A DNA stretch of 42,544 bases from Fimenecus sp045578245 (GTDB taxonomy: Bacteria; Bacillota; Clostridia; Oscillospirales; Acutalibacteraceae), in assembly GCA_045578245.1 (NCBI GenBank), contig JAZNJX010000050.1:1-42544 (forward strand), read 5' to 3'. The position numbers and the translations under genes are program-made. Under the pieces are notes generated by a model. That model was not told the origin of the DNA. It searched no databases and saw only the letters and a list, made by a program, of their open reading frames with translations. This document shows, piece after piece, positions 8,344 to 16,220 of the stretch (its first letter is position 1; the number at the start of each line of letters is the position of its first letter).

Positions 8344-10116
8344 ATGAATGTTAAGAGTCGTTTCCCTGTGAATAACCCATTTTATGATATTCGTTATATA
8401 AGGGATTTTAAGGACTTGATTAATCAAAGTGAAAGTCTTTTTTCAGCACGTCCGGCATATAAATTAAGAAATAAAGACGGAGTTTACTATGAGGTTACCT
8501 ATAGCAACTTCCGTCATTCCATATATTATCTTGCGAACAGCCTTGTGAAGGATGGCTATTCAAGGACACATGTTGCAGTTGTTGGTGCAAACTCATACAA
8601 TTGGTCTGTAACATATCTTGCAGTTACTTGTAGTGATAATGTTATTGTCCCGATTGATAAAGAATTGACAACCGACAATATGATGGACGTTATCAAGGAT
8701 TCTGATTCAACAGTTCTTTTTGGTGATAAGAAATATATCAAAGCTGTATTTGCACGAAAAGACGAATTGCCTGAGGGATTCCGTTTCATTTGTTTTGATG
8801 AAGTGGATATTGATGGTGTTGAGTTGTATGAGAACTATCTTGATGTTGGTAGAGAGCTTTACAGAAGTGGCACAAAACATCTTGACAACATTATAGTTGA
8901 CCCTGAAGCTACAACTGCAATTCTTTTCACCTCTGGTACAACAGGTGTTTCAAAGGGTGTTTGTCTTAGTCAGAAGAATATCTGCTCCGTTGTAATGGGT
9001 GCGGCAGGTTGCATTAAGGTAACAGAAGAAGACCAACTTTTGTCCGTGCTTCCAATTCACCACACTTATGAGTGCACAGTTGGTTTTCTTTATATTATCT
9101 ATTCAGGTGCTTGTATTTCATTTAACCAGGGACTTCGATATATAACAAGAGATTTTAAAGAGGTAAAACCAACTTGTTTTATTACTGTTCCACTTCTTAT
9201 TGAAAAGGTTCATGCAAAGATTATGAAGAAGATGGAAGAAAAAACAGCAGGTAAGCTTATTTTTAAAATAGGTAAGTATGCATCTAAATTCGGTAGAGCG
9301 ATGCGAATTAAAGACCTTGACAGAAAGATTTTCTCAGAGGTTATTGAAACATTTGGTGGCAGACTTCGTCTTATCGTGACAGGTGCTGCAGCTATTGACC
9401 CACGTGTTGCTGAAGACTTTATGCATATGGGTATTGACCTTTATATCGGTTATGGTCTTACGGAATGTGCACCACTTGTTGCTTGTAATAATGACCGTCT
9501 TATGCTTCCTGACTCCATTGGTACACCAATGCCAGGGGCTGAAGTTGCAATTTTCAATCCTGATGATTTAGGTGTTGGTGAAATCTGGGTTCGTGGACCT
9601 ATGGTTATGAACGGATATTATAAAAATCAGGAGGCTACTGATGAAGTGATTACTCCTGACGGATGGTTCAGAACAGGTGACCTTGGAACTTGTGACCGTC
9701 ATAATTGTTATAAGATTACAGGCCGTTGTAAGAATGTTATTGTTACAAAAAATGGTAAAAACATCTTCCCAGAAGAGGTTGAATTGTATTTGAATACTAA
9801 CCCTGTAATTGAAGAGAGTATCGTTTATGCAGATGATATTGACGACGAAACTTTAGTAAGTGTACAGATTTATCCTAACTATGAGCAGATTAAGAACAAT
9901 CTCAAACGACAGGATATCACTAAAGAGGATGTTCAGAAATCTGTTGAAGAAGCAGTTAAGGATGTTAATAAGAAACTTCCTAAATATAAGAAAATCAGAA
10001 ATATTGAGATTAGCGAAACTGAGTTTGAAAAGACAACAACAAAGAAAATCAAACGCCATGCTAATTTGAAAAAGAAGGAAAACAAAGAAACAATAAACAT
10101 TGAAGTTGAGGAATAA
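8344..10116 (+). CDS. AMP-dependent long-chain acyl-CoA synthetase-like ligase
   Basis: A 590-residue adenylate-forming enzyme, most like long-chain fatty acyl-CoA ligases, which activate a carboxylic acid with ATP and transfer it to CoA. The P-loop-like AMP-binding motif ILFTSGTTGVSKGV is at about residues 195-210, YIGYGLTECAPLVACN at about 367-382, and the hinge and C-terminal region GWFRTGDLG plus TGRCKNVIVTKNGKNIFPEE at about 440-480. The tail is unusually lysine- and glutamate-rich (last ~35 residues). The start at 8344 has a modest GAGGTG upstream. An AT-rich 86-base gap separates it from rnmV; a TACAAT box at 8297 with a poor -35 could be its promoter. The flavodoxin-like gene follows after 4 bases. 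The substrate cannot be told from sequence. Confidence 0.9.
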   Translation: MNVKSRFPVNNPFYDIRYIRDFKDLINQSESLFSARPAYKLRNKDGVYYEVTYSNFRHSIYYLANSLVKDGYSRTHVAVVGANSYNWSVTYLAVTCSDNVIVPIDKELTTDNMMDVIKDSDSTVLFGDKKYIKAVFARKDELPEGFRFICFDEVDIDGVELYENYLDVGRELYRSGTKHLDNIIVDPEATTAILFTSGTTGVSKGVCLSQKNICSVVMGAAGCIKVTEEDQLLSVLPIHHTYECTVGFLYIIYSGACISFNQGLRYITRDFKEVKPTCFITVPLLIEKVHAKIMKKMEEKTAGKLIFKIGKYASKFGRAMRIKDLDRKIFSEVIETFGGRLRLIVTGAAAIDPRVAEDFMHMGIDLYIGYGLTECAPLVACNNDRLMLPDSIGTPMPGAEVAIFNPDDLGVGEIWVRGPMVMNGYYKNQEATDEVITPDGWFRTGDLGTCDRHNCYKITGRCKNVIVTKNGKNIFPEEVELYLNTNPVIEESIVYADDIDDETLVSVQIYPNYEQIKNNLKRQDITKEDVQKSVEEAVKDVNKKLPKYKKIRNIEISETEFEKTTTKKIKRHANLKKKENKETINIEVEE

Positions 10117-10120
10117 TATA

Positions 10121-10711
10121 ATGTTTTTGGAGTATGATAACACTGAAAATAGCAGAAATGGTCTTTCTGTTATGGCTATTATGGCTTCTCCTAGAAAGTC
10201 GGGATATACTGCCAAACTTTTAGGTAGCCTTTTAAGAGAATTTCCAAAAGGTACAAATATTGAAATCATAAATCTTTATGACCTTAATCCTGTGCCATGT
10301 AATGCTTGTGGTTATTGTAAAACAGGTAATGGATGTTCAAAAAAGGACATGGAGGACTTTTTTAAAAAGTTTGAAACAACGGATATAATCATTTTTGCTA
10401 CACCAATTTATTTTATGGGTGTACCTGCTCCATTCAAGGCGTTGATTGACCGTTTTCAGCGTTATTATGAGGCTCGTTTCCGTCGTAATATGAAAAATCC
10501 TATTGAAAAGCATCGCAAGGCCGCACTCATAGTTACAAGTGGTAGTGATGGTGAAATCGGTTACGAGGTAATCAAACATCAGTTGTTACAAGCGTTTACA
10601 GTACTTAATATTGAACTCTGTGGAGCAACTCTTGCACGAAACACAGATAAGTGTGGAGTTGATAAAACAGATGTTGATAAAGCAAGAGCATTATATTGGA
10701 AGGTGAGATAA
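10121..10711 (+). CDS. Flavodoxin-fold NAD(P)H-dependent FMN reductase family protein
   Basis: This 196-residue protein of the NADPH-dependent FMN reductase/iron-sulfur flavoprotein family binds FMN and moves electrons in the cytosol. The phosphate-binding loop is visible as MASPRKSGYTAKLL (about 20-33), followed by a cysteine cluster CNACGYC (about 60-66) and then ATPIYFMGVPAPFKALIDR (about 94-112). The cysteine cluster resembles the compact motif of iron-sulfur flavoproteins, but only some members hold a cluster. ATG 10121 has GAGGA at 8 bases and lies 4 bases beyond the ligase stop. Its TAA overlaps the thioredoxin ATG (TAATG), so the two are translationally coupled. A redox partnership with the thioredoxin is plausible but unproven. 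Confidence 0.85.
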   Translation: MFLEYDNTENSRNGLSVMAIMASPRKSGYTAKLLGSLLREFPKGTNIEIINLYDLNPVPCNACGYCKTGNGCSKKDMEDFFKKFETTDIIIFATPIYFMGVPAPFKALIDRFQRYYEARFRRNMKNPIEKHRKAALIVTSGSDGEIGYEVIKHQLLQAFTVLNIELCGATLARNTDKCGVDKTDVDKARALYWKVR

Positions 10712-11022
10712 TGGCAGTAATTAAAGTTGATGTTAATAATTTTGCAGAAGAAGTTTTAAAATCAGAAAAACCTGTACTTCTTGATATGTATGCAGACTGG
10801 TGTGGTCCATGCATGATGATGGCACCTGAGATTGAGTCTTTTGCAGAAGGAACTGACAAAGTGAAAGTCTGCAAACTCAATGTTGATGAAGCAACAGAAT
10901 TGGCAATCACATTCGGTGTAATGAGTATCCCAACAGTCCTGTTATTCGAAAACGGACAGGAAGTAAAACGATTTGTTGGTGCAAAAGAAAAACACCAGAT
11001 TGCAGAATTTGTAGGTGAATAA
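10711..11022 (+). CDS. trxA: Thioredoxin
   Basis: A small disulfide reductase of 103 residues, normal for thioredoxin. The active site WCGPC has cysteines at 31 and 34, and the cis-proline loop SIPTVLLFENG follows at about residues 74-84. No signal peptide, so it acts in the cytosol. The start ATG overlaps the preceding stop by one base and has GGTGAG just upstream. It is the last gene of the ligase-flavoprotein-thioredoxin run and is closed by a strong terminator. No thioredoxin reductase gene is present in the window. Confidence 0.95.
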   Translation: MAVIKVDVNNFAEEVLKSEKPVLLDMYADWCGPCMMMAPEIESFAEGTDKVKVCKLNVDEATELAITFGVMSIPTVLLFENGQEVKRFVGAKEKHQIAEFVGE

Positions 11023-11024
11023 GA

Positions 11025-11057
11025 AAAATCCCAAGGATTGTTTCCTTGGGATTTTTT
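11025..11057. terminator. Strong, probably bidirectional terminator
   Basis: AAAATCCCAAGGA pairs with TCCTTGGGATTTT around a short loop, flanked by A-tract and T-tract. It ends trxA on the plus strand and can also stop the convergent flavin-reductase-like gene. Confidence 0.9.
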
Positions 11058-11078
11058 ATATAATTTTGTATTCGGAAA

Positions 11079-11576
11079 TTATTTCACAATAACTTTAACA
11101 ATCTCTCCCACATAAACTCTGTGAAAATCGTTGTTAGCGTAGTTTGATATAATGCCTTCATCAATGAATCCGTCAGGCTTCATATCCTGATATGCAAGTT
11201 TTTTAAGAACGATGTTAACCTTTGCCTGTTCGTAACCAACAGCATCGTCAAAATCAACTATTGTAAAGCCCGTTTCTTCCATTTTGTCAATATCACGACC
11301 GGATTTGCTTCCACAAATGCCGAGTTCTTTTTTATATTCACCACCGAAGAATGAAAGTGAGAAATAATCATTCTTTTCCATAAAATCAAAGGTATATCTC
11401 TGTGGCCTTACAAAAACAAAGCATACATCCTTACCCCAAAGTTCACCGATTCCACCCCAGCTTACAGTCATAGTGTTGAAGTCCTCTTTTTTACCAGCTG
11501 TAAGTAAAGCCCAGTCATTGCTAATCATTTTAACAAAATTATCTTTAAGTTCTCTGATATTGATTTCTTTATACAT
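11079..11576 (-). CDS. Flavin reductase-like domain protein
   Basis: A 165-residue split-barrel FMN-binding protein of the flavin reductase-like family. Supporting segments are the N-terminal WALLTAGKKEDFNTMTVSWG (about 24-43), then CFVFVRPQRYTFDFMEKND and the FSLSFFGGEYKKEL stretch (about 70-90), typical of the small Clostridia members. The start is placed at the third ATG, 11576, because the AAGGA ribosome binding site abuts the first ATG (11585) and fits the third at about 10 bases. A promoter lies at 11610-11638. The gene converges on trxA and diverges from the xre-nth pair. Its electron donor and substrate cannot be inferred; members range from flavin reductases to proteins of unknown role. 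Confidence 0.85.
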   Translation of the reverse strand: MYKEINIRELKDNFVKMISNDWALLTAGKKEDFNTMTVSWGGIGELWGKDVCFVFVRPQRYTFDFMEKNDYFSLSFFGGEYKKELGICGSKSGRDIDKMEETGFTIVDFDDAVGYEQAKVNIVLKKLAYQDMKPDGFIDEGIISNYANNDFHRVYVGEIVKVIVK

Positions 11577-11609
11577 AATCATCATTCCTTACAAAATTTG
11601 GTTATAGTA

Positions 11610-11638
11610 ATTATATACTCATTTAAATAAAAATACAA
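11610..11638 (-). promoter_or_regulatory. Promoter of the flavin-reductase-like gene
   Basis: On the minus strand: -35 TTGTAT (complement of 11633-11638), a 17-base spacer and -10 TATAAT (complement of 11610-11615), about 34 bases before the start codon. Confidence 0.75.
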
Positions 11639-11660
11639 CAAAAACCAGCAGACAAATATT

Positions 11661-11728
11661 AACTATAGACAAATTGTCGAAAACCTTTGTAAAACTATAC
11701 AAAATTTTCGTGAAAAGTTTGTATAGTT
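11661..11728. promoter_or_regulatory. Repeated AACTATA-ACAAA sites, candidate XRE operator
   Basis: A perfect 11-base inverted repeat, AACTATACAAA (11693-11703) and TTTGTATAGTT (11718-11728), with a 14-base centre. A third near-copy, AACTATAGACAAA, lies at 11661-11673. The group sits between two divergent promoters, directly upstream of a gene for an XRE regulator, as an autoregulatory operator would. The T-rich stretch after 11728 means a weak terminator hairpin is the alternative. Confidence 0.5.
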
Positions 11729-11744
11729 ATTTTTATTCTACGTC

Positions 11745-11773
11745 TTTCATTAAAACTATTTTTATGCTAATAT
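11745..11773 (+). promoter_or_regulatory. Candidate promoter of xre-nth
   Basis: -35 TTTCAT (11745-11750), 17-base spacer, -10 TAATAT (11768-11773) preceded by TGC, which gives an extended -10. It lies 17 bases downstream of the inverted repeat and 55 bases before the xre start. Confidence 0.5.
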
Positions 11774-11828
11774 ATTACCACAAATTTCGGCCATGTTGTG
11801 ATATGGCGTGTTTGAAGGATGTATAATA

Positions 11829-12053
11829 ATGGAATTTAGTGAAAGATTAAAGTATTTAAGATGCTCAAAAATCCCAACGATAACTCAGAAGGATTTGGCA
11901 AATGCATTGGGTGTTACACAGCGAAAGGTATCTTTTATGGAAACAGGTACAACTGAACCATCATTGAAAGATATAAAGGCTCTTTGTAAATATTTCAATG
12001 TTTCTGCTGACTATCTTCTTGGTTTGCCAAAGAATATGAATTTTCCGGAGTAA
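11829..12053 (+). CDS. Small XRE/Cro-type helix-turn-helix regulator
   Basis: A 74-residue protein that is almost entirely one HTH domain. The motif is TQKDLANALGVTQRKVSFME (about residues 20-39), with the usual C-terminal FNVSADYLLGLPK signature. ATG 11829 has AAGGA 9 bases upstream; an in-frame ATG at 11808 lacks one. nth starts 3 bases after its stop. The inverted repeats upstream (11661-11728) are natural candidates for its binding sites. No effector domain is present, so it most likely acts as a simple repressor. Confidence 0.9.
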   Translation: MEFSERLKYLRCSKIPTITQKDLANALGVTQRKVSFMETGTTEPSLKDIKALCKYFNVSADYLLGLPKNMNFPE

Positions 12054-12056
12054 GCT

Positions 12057-12686
12057 ATGACTAAAAAGCAACGTGCTATCCTTTTAGTAGGGGCACTGAA
12101 AAAAGAATACCCTGAGGCAATTTGTTCCTTGACAGCAGATAATCCGTTCGAATTGTTGGTTGCAACAAGGCTTTCTGCACAGTGTACGGATGCAAGGGTT
12201 AATCTTGTAACACCTGCACTTTTCAGTAAATACAGAACATTGGATGATTATGTGAATGCTGATGTTAAAGATATTGAAGATATAATTCACTCCTGTGGTT
12301 TTTACCATGGAAAAGCTCGTGATATAATCGAGATGGCAAGGGGAGTAAGGGATAGATTTAATGCTATTGTTCCCGATAATATTGAAGATTTGACTTCTTT
12401 GCAGGGTGTTGGCAGAAAAACTGCGAATCTAATTGTTGGTGATGTTTATAAAAAGCCTGCTGTTGTGGCAGATACACATTTAATAAGGCTTACCAACAGA
12501 ATGGGGTTAGTCGATACAAAAGACCCTAAAAAGGTCGAGATGGAATTAAAGAAAATACTTCCACCTGAAGAGAGTAACGACTTTTGTCACCGTTGTGTGC
12601 TACACGGTAGAGCAGTTTGTACTGCCCGAAAGGCATACTGTGAGAATTGTTCGTTAAACGAACACTGTAAAAAGATTATCAAATAA
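12057..12686 (+). CDS. nth: Endonuclease III
   Basis: A bifunctional DNA glycosylase/AP lyase for oxidised pyrimidines in base excision repair. The 209-residue protein has the helix-hairpin-helix LQGVGRKTANLIVGD with catalytic lysine K121, the catalytic aspartate in VVADTHLIRL (D139), and the C-terminal 4Fe-4S cluster ligands in the spacing C-x6-C-x2-C-x5-C (HGRAVCTARKAYCENCSLNEHC region). The start codon lies 3 bases after the xre stop, with CCGGAG upstream, so it is co-transcribed with that regulator. A hairpin terminator follows at 12692. Confidence 0.97.
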   Translation: MTKKQRAILLVGALKKEYPEAICSLTADNPFELLVATRLSAQCTDARVNLVTPALFSKYRTLDDYVNADVKDIEDIIHSCGFYHGKARDIIEMARGVRDRFNAIVPDNIEDLTSLQGVGRKTANLIVGDVYKKPAVVADTHLIRLTNRMGLVDTKDPKKVEMELKKILPPEESNDFCHRCVLHGRAVCTARKAYCENCSLNEHCKKIIK

Positions 12687-12691
12687 TTTGC

Positions 12692-12726
12692 AGGTGAATG
12701 AGATGTATCTTGTTCACCTCTTTTTA
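12692..12726 (+). terminator. Terminator after nth
   Basis: AGGTGAA (12692-12698) pairs with TTCACCT (12713-12719), followed by CTTTTTAT. Confidence 0.65.
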
Positions 12727-12749
12727 TAATCAGCATCGCAGACCCTTAA

Positions 12750-12784
12750 CTTTGCGTTTTGCACTTTGCATTTTGAATTTTTTA
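12750..12784. repeat. Heptamer array (TTTTGCA type), copy 2
   Basis: Five 7-base units in register: CTTTGCG, TTTTGCA, CTTTGCA, TTTTGAA, TTTTTTA. As in copy 1 the final unit is TTTTTTA and the next base starts a -35 box (TTGTAT at 12785). Confidence 0.65.
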
Positions 12785-12814
12785 TTGTATTTTATATACA
12801 ATATATGCTATACT
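12785..12814 (+). promoter_or_regulatory. Promoter of the membrane protein gene
   Basis: -35 TTGTAT (12785-12790), 18-base spacer and -10 TATACT (12809-12814), 33 bases before the start codon. It abuts the heptamer array. Confidence 0.65.
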
Positions 12815-12846
12815 ATTAACATAAAATGGAAATGAGGTAAAATTTT

Positions 12847-14601
12847 ATGGACCCTATTAATGTTGATTTTGGCAATAAGACTGTTATGCCGGAAACTCCA
12901 AAAGGCAGCACATGGAAAAAGGTGCTTGCAAGCCTTTTGGTATCTTTGGCAGTTGCAGGAATTGCTTATTATTTAATGCTCCCTGCTCTTAATTTTAAAG
13001 CAATGGAACTTTATATTTATCTTGGCGTGGTAATTATGTCATACATTGCAGCATTCGGTGTGTTTTCAAAGGCATATTTCCGTCCTGAGTATATGGAGTA
13101 CGCAAAGAATAAAGTTAAAATTCCTATTATACTTATTCTTGTTTTGGTTGCAGTAGTTGCAATTGGTTCTCTTGTTGGTGCAGAGGTATTCCGTGCAAAG
13201 GACTATGCTAAACTTATTGATGTCAAAGAGGGAAATTTTGCTGAAGAGGTTGCAGAAATTGATTTCTCATCAGTACCTCGTCTGGATAAAGATGCATCGG
13301 ACATGCTTGCAAACCGTGCACTCGGTGACCTTTCAGATTATGTTTCACAGTTTGTTGTGAATTCATATTATTCAACTCAGATTAACTATAAAGGAACTCC
13401 TGTTCGTGTTCAGTCACTTGATTATGGCGACGTTTTCAAATGGCTTAAGAATACAAAAGAAGGTATTCCTGCATATATTATTGTTGATATGACAACTCGT
13501 AAGGCTGAGCCTGTAAGACTTGAAGAGGGAATGAAATATTCACCTGCCGAGCATTTTAACGAATATCTTATCCGTCACGTCCGCTTTAAGTATCCAACAC
13601 TTATGCTTGGTGACCCAGCATTTGAAATTGATGAATCAGGCAGACCGTTCTGGATTGTTCCTGTTCTTGATAAAACAATCGGACTTTTTGGTGGTACAGA
13701 CGTAATTGGTGCAGTTATTGTTGATTCAATCAATGGTAATACAACACTCATTTCAACAAGTCTTGACGGTACAACAAAACTTCCTACAGACAAGTTTGCA
13801 AATGATAAGGAATTCCAGTGGATTGACAGAATCTATTCTTCAACAATTGTGAATCAACAGTATAATTATTACGGTAAATATAACAAAGGCTTCATAAACT
13901 CAATTATCGGTCAGGAAAATGTTCGTGTAACAAGCCAGGGCTATAACTACCTTGCTCTTAATGATGACGTTTATATGTACACAGGCGTAACATCAATAAG
14001 CTCTGACCAGTCAATTATTGGTTTCGTTCTTATTAACCAGAGAACAAAAGAGGCTGTTTATTATCAGCAAGCAGGTGCTCTTGAAGAAACAGCCAGAGCA
14101 TCAGCACAGGGTCGAGTTGCTGACTTGCGTTATGTTGCCACATTCCCACTTCTTCTTAATGTGAGTGGTGAACCAACATATTTCATGGCTCTTAAGGATG
14201 CAAGTGAATTTGTTAAGATGTATGCAATGGTTAATGTTGAACAGTCAACAATTGTTGGCGTCGGTGGTACCCTTACCGAATGTATGGAAAACTACGCATC
14301 CGAACTGGAAAAGAGTGGTGTCAATGTGGATGTTGATGTTGACTCAATGGGTGAGGAGCAAACACCTGACGAGCCAAAGGATGAAACTGTTGAAGTAACA
14401 GGTACGGTTGCAGAAATAAGAAGTGTCATTACAGGTGGCGAAACTTATTTCTATATTAAACTCCAGGATAACGCAACATATTATAAGGTTGCTGTGAAGG
14501 ATGCAGAAAAGATTGTAATTCTTAATGTTGGTGATACAATCACATTCGTTGTTAATAAAGATGTAGCAGGTGAAATTGTTGCAGTAAATTCAGTAAAATA
14601 A
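12847..14601 (+). CDS. Unrecognised three-helix membrane protein with large extracytoplasmic part
   Basis: I do not recognise this 584-residue protein. It has a short hydrophilic N-terminus, three predicted membrane helices (about 25-46, 54-75, 92-112), then some 380 residues probably outside the membrane, an acidic linker (about 494-515), and a C-terminal ~65-residue beta-rich segment starting VTGTVAEIRSVITGGETYFY that looks like an OB-type barrel. The middle contains PepSY-reminiscent pieces (PTLMLGDPAFEIDESGRPFW followed by a strand-rich stretch), but that is a weak impression. No catalytic motif stands out. The start has GAGGT upstream. It stands alone between its own promoter and a terminator. 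A role in envelope sensing or folding is possible; nothing in the sequence proves it. Confidence 0.85.
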   Translation: MDPINVDFGNKTVMPETPKGSTWKKVLASLLVSLAVAGIAYYLMLPALNFKAMELYIYLGVVIMSYIAAFGVFSKAYFRPEYMEYAKNKVKIPIILILVLVAVVAIGSLVGAEVFRAKDYAKLIDVKEGNFAEEVAEIDFSSVPRLDKDASDMLANRALGDLSDYVSQFVVNSYYSTQINYKGTPVRVQSLDYGDVFKWLKNTKEGIPAYIIVDMTTRKAEPVRLEEGMKYSPAEHFNEYLIRHVRFKYPTLMLGDPAFEIDESGRPFWIVPVLDKTIGLFGGTDVIGAVIVDSINGNTTLISTSLDGTTKLPTDKFANDKEFQWIDRIYSSTIVNQQYNYYGKYNKGFINSIIGQENVRVTSQGYNYLALNDDVYMYTGVTSISSDQSIIGFVLINQRTKEAVYYQQAGALEETARASAQGRVADLRYVATFPLLLNVSGEPTYFMALKDASEFVKMYAMVNVEQSTIVGVGGTLTECMENYASELEKSGVNVDVDVDSMGEEQTPDEPKDETVEVTGTVAEIRSVITGGETYFYIKLQDNATYYKVAVKDAEKIVILNVGDTITFVVNKDVAGEIVAVNSVK

Positions 14602-14610
14602 ACAAAAATC

Positions 14611-14645
14611 AGAACGGTTGGGACAAAATCTCAGCCGTTCTTTTG
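14611..14645 (+). terminator. Terminator after the membrane protein gene
   Basis: AGAACGGTTG pairs with CAGCCGTTCT (one G-T pair) around an A-rich loop, followed by TTTTG. Confidence 0.8.
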
Positions 14646-14673
14646 TGCTTTTATGCATTAAATTGTGTATAAA

Positions 14674-14762
14674 TGTATAAAATATGCAAAATATGTAATA
14701 AAAATGCATAAATACTGCATATATATTCACTTATTTATTGAAATAATGCATAAAAATACAAA
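14674..14762. promoter_or_regulatory. Cluster of ArgR-type operators (ARG boxes)
   Basis: ARG boxes follow TGNAT-WWWW-ATNCA. Two exact 14-base cores are present: TGCATATATATTCA (14716-14729) and TGCATAAAAATACA (14747-14760). Two further sites have one extra base in the centre: TGTATAAAATATGCA (14674-14688) and TGTAATAAAAATGCA (14694-14708). All lie upstream of the argG promoter, where the arginine repressor/activator ArgR would bind with arginine as corepressor. No argR gene is in the window. Confidence 0.75.
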
Positions 14763-14789
14763 AAATAATGAAAAAATCTGGAAAAACAC

Positions 14790-14817
14790 TTGCTTTCATA
14801 AAAAAAGTGTGTATAAT
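14790..14817 (+). promoter_or_regulatory. Promoter of the arg cluster
   Basis: -35 TTGCTT (14790-14795), 16-base spacer, -10 TATAAT (14812-14817). It lies just downstream of the ARG boxes and about 56 bases before the argG start codon. Confidence 0.75.
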
Positions 14818-14873
14818 ATATCCCATACTGCAATTTGCACAAATTATAACTCGTTTTTTCGGAGGAATTTACA

Positions 14874-16109
14874 ATGGAAAAGAAAGATATCAAAAAGGTA
14901 GTTTTAGCTTATTCAGGTGGTCTTGATACATCAATTATCATCCCTTGGTTAAAGGAAAATTATAATAACTGTGAGGTTATCGCAGTATCAGGTGACGTTG
15001 GTCAGGGTACTGAACTTGACGGTCTTGAAGAAAAGGCTCTTGCAACAGGTGCTTCAAAGCTTTATGTTCTTGACCTTAAAGAAGAATATGTTAAGGATTA
15101 TATCTGGCCTTGCCTTAAAGCAGGTGCTGAATATGAACAGTATCTCCTTGGTACATCACATGCTCGTCCTTGTATTGCAAAGGGACTTGCTGAAATCGCA
15201 ATCAAAGAGGGTGCAGATGCAATTTGTCACGGTTGTACAGGTAAAGGTAATGACCAGGTCCGTTTTGAACTTACATTAAAGGCTTTTGCTCCTGAAATGG
15301 CAATTATCGCTCCTTGGCGTGAATGGGATATCGTTTCTCGTGAAGAAGAAATCGAATATGCCGAAGCACACAATATCCCACTTAAAATTAACCGTGAAAC
15401 AAACTATTCAAAGGATAAGAACGTATGGCACTTATCTCACGAAGGTCTTGACCTTGAGGACCCAGCAAATGAACCATTGTACAATAAGCCTGGTTTCCTT
15501 GAAATGAGTGTTTCTCCAGAAAATGCTCCTGATGCTCCAACATACATCACAATTCACTTTGAACAAGGTGTTCCAACAGCTATTGATGGTGTAGAAATGA
15601 GTCCTCTTTCAATCGTTGAAAAGCTCAACGAAGTTGGTGGTGCAAATGGCATCGGTCTTCTTGATATCGTTGAAAATCGTCTTGTTGGTATGAAATCACG
15701 TGGTGTTTATGAAACTCCAGGTGGTGCAATCCTTTACAAAGCACACGAACTTCTTGAAATGATTTGTCTTGACCGTGATACACAGCACTACAAGAAGCTT
15801 GTAGCACAGAAATTCGGTGAAGTAGTTTACAACGGTCTCTGGTTCACACCTCTTCGTGAAGCTCTTTCAGCTTTCGTTGACGAAACACAGAAGACAGTTA
15901 CAGGTGATGTTAAACTTAAACTCTACAAAGGTAACATCATCAATGCAGGTATCACATCTCCATACACACTCTATGATGAAAACGTTGCATCATTCGGTGA
16001 CGATGGTGGTGCTTACAACCAGAAGGACGCAGCAGGATTTATCAACCTCTTTGGATTGTCTATAAAAGTAAAAGCTTTGTTGGATAAACAAAGAGAAGAA
16101 AATAAATAA
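14874..16109 (+). CDS. argG: Argininosuccinate synthase
   Basis: The enzyme condenses citrulline and aspartate with ATP, giving argininosuccinate, the penultimate step to arginine. The 411-residue length is standard. The N-type ATP pyrophosphatase loop AYSGGLDTSI (about residues 10-19) is present, with further landmarks HGCTGKGNDQVRFE (about 122-135), APWREWDI and the citrulline-binding YSKDKNVWHLSHEG region (about 179-192). The ATG has GGAGGA upstream. It is the first gene of the arg cluster, behind one promoter and several ArgR boxes. A hairpin repeat (16122-16195) separates it from argH. Confidence 0.98.
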   Translation: MEKKDIKKVVLAYSGGLDTSIIIPWLKENYNNCEVIAVSGDVGQGTELDGLEEKALATGASKLYVLDLKEEYVKDYIWPCLKAGAEYEQYLLGTSHARPCIAKGLAEIAIKEGADAICHGCTGKGNDQVRFELTLKAFAPEMAIIAPWREWDIVSREEEIEYAEAHNIPLKINRETNYSKDKNVWHLSHEGLDLEDPANEPLYNKPGFLEMSVSPENAPDAPTYITIHFEQGVPTAIDGVEMSPLSIVEKLNEVGGANGIGLLDIVENRLVGMKSRGVYETPGGAILYKAHELLEMICLDRDTQHYKKLVAQKFGEVVYNGLWFTPLREALSAFVDETQKTVTGDVKLKLYKGNIINAGITSPYTLYDENVASFGDDGGAYNQKDAAGFINLFGLSIKVKALLDKQREENK

Positions 16110-16121
16110 TTAAATGATAAT

Positions 16122-16195
16122 AATGACGGAGGGATTGTGTATCTCTCCCTCCGTCATTTTCTTACGAAAATGCCACCTCCCTCGTCAGAGGGAGG
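16122..16195. repeat. GC-rich hairpin repeat between argG and argH (copy 1)
   Basis: Three consecutive hairpins: AATGACGGAGGGA (16122-16134) with TCCCTCCGTCATT (16146-16158); ATTTTCTTACGAAAAT (16156-16171); and CCTCCCTCGTCAGAGGGAGG (16176-16195). The second and third, with the flanking CTCCCTCCGTC, recur almost unchanged at 17671-17720. The first hairpin plus TTTTC could act as a partial terminator inside the operon. It has the character of a dispersed, mobile-type intergenic repeat. Confidence 0.75.
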
Positions 16196-16220
16196 CAATA
16201 TTGATTTTAGGAGAATAATT

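Noticed and set aside
14665..14901. A 78-codon open frame across the arg leader
   Set aside because: It is made of AT-rich operator and promoter sequence, has no ribosome binding site and overlaps the argG start out of frame.
16137..16220. N-terminal extension of argH, and the similar one of argC from 17696
   Set aside because: The extra residues are translations of the hairpin repeat; good ribosome binding sites and family N-termini sit at 16221 and 17756.
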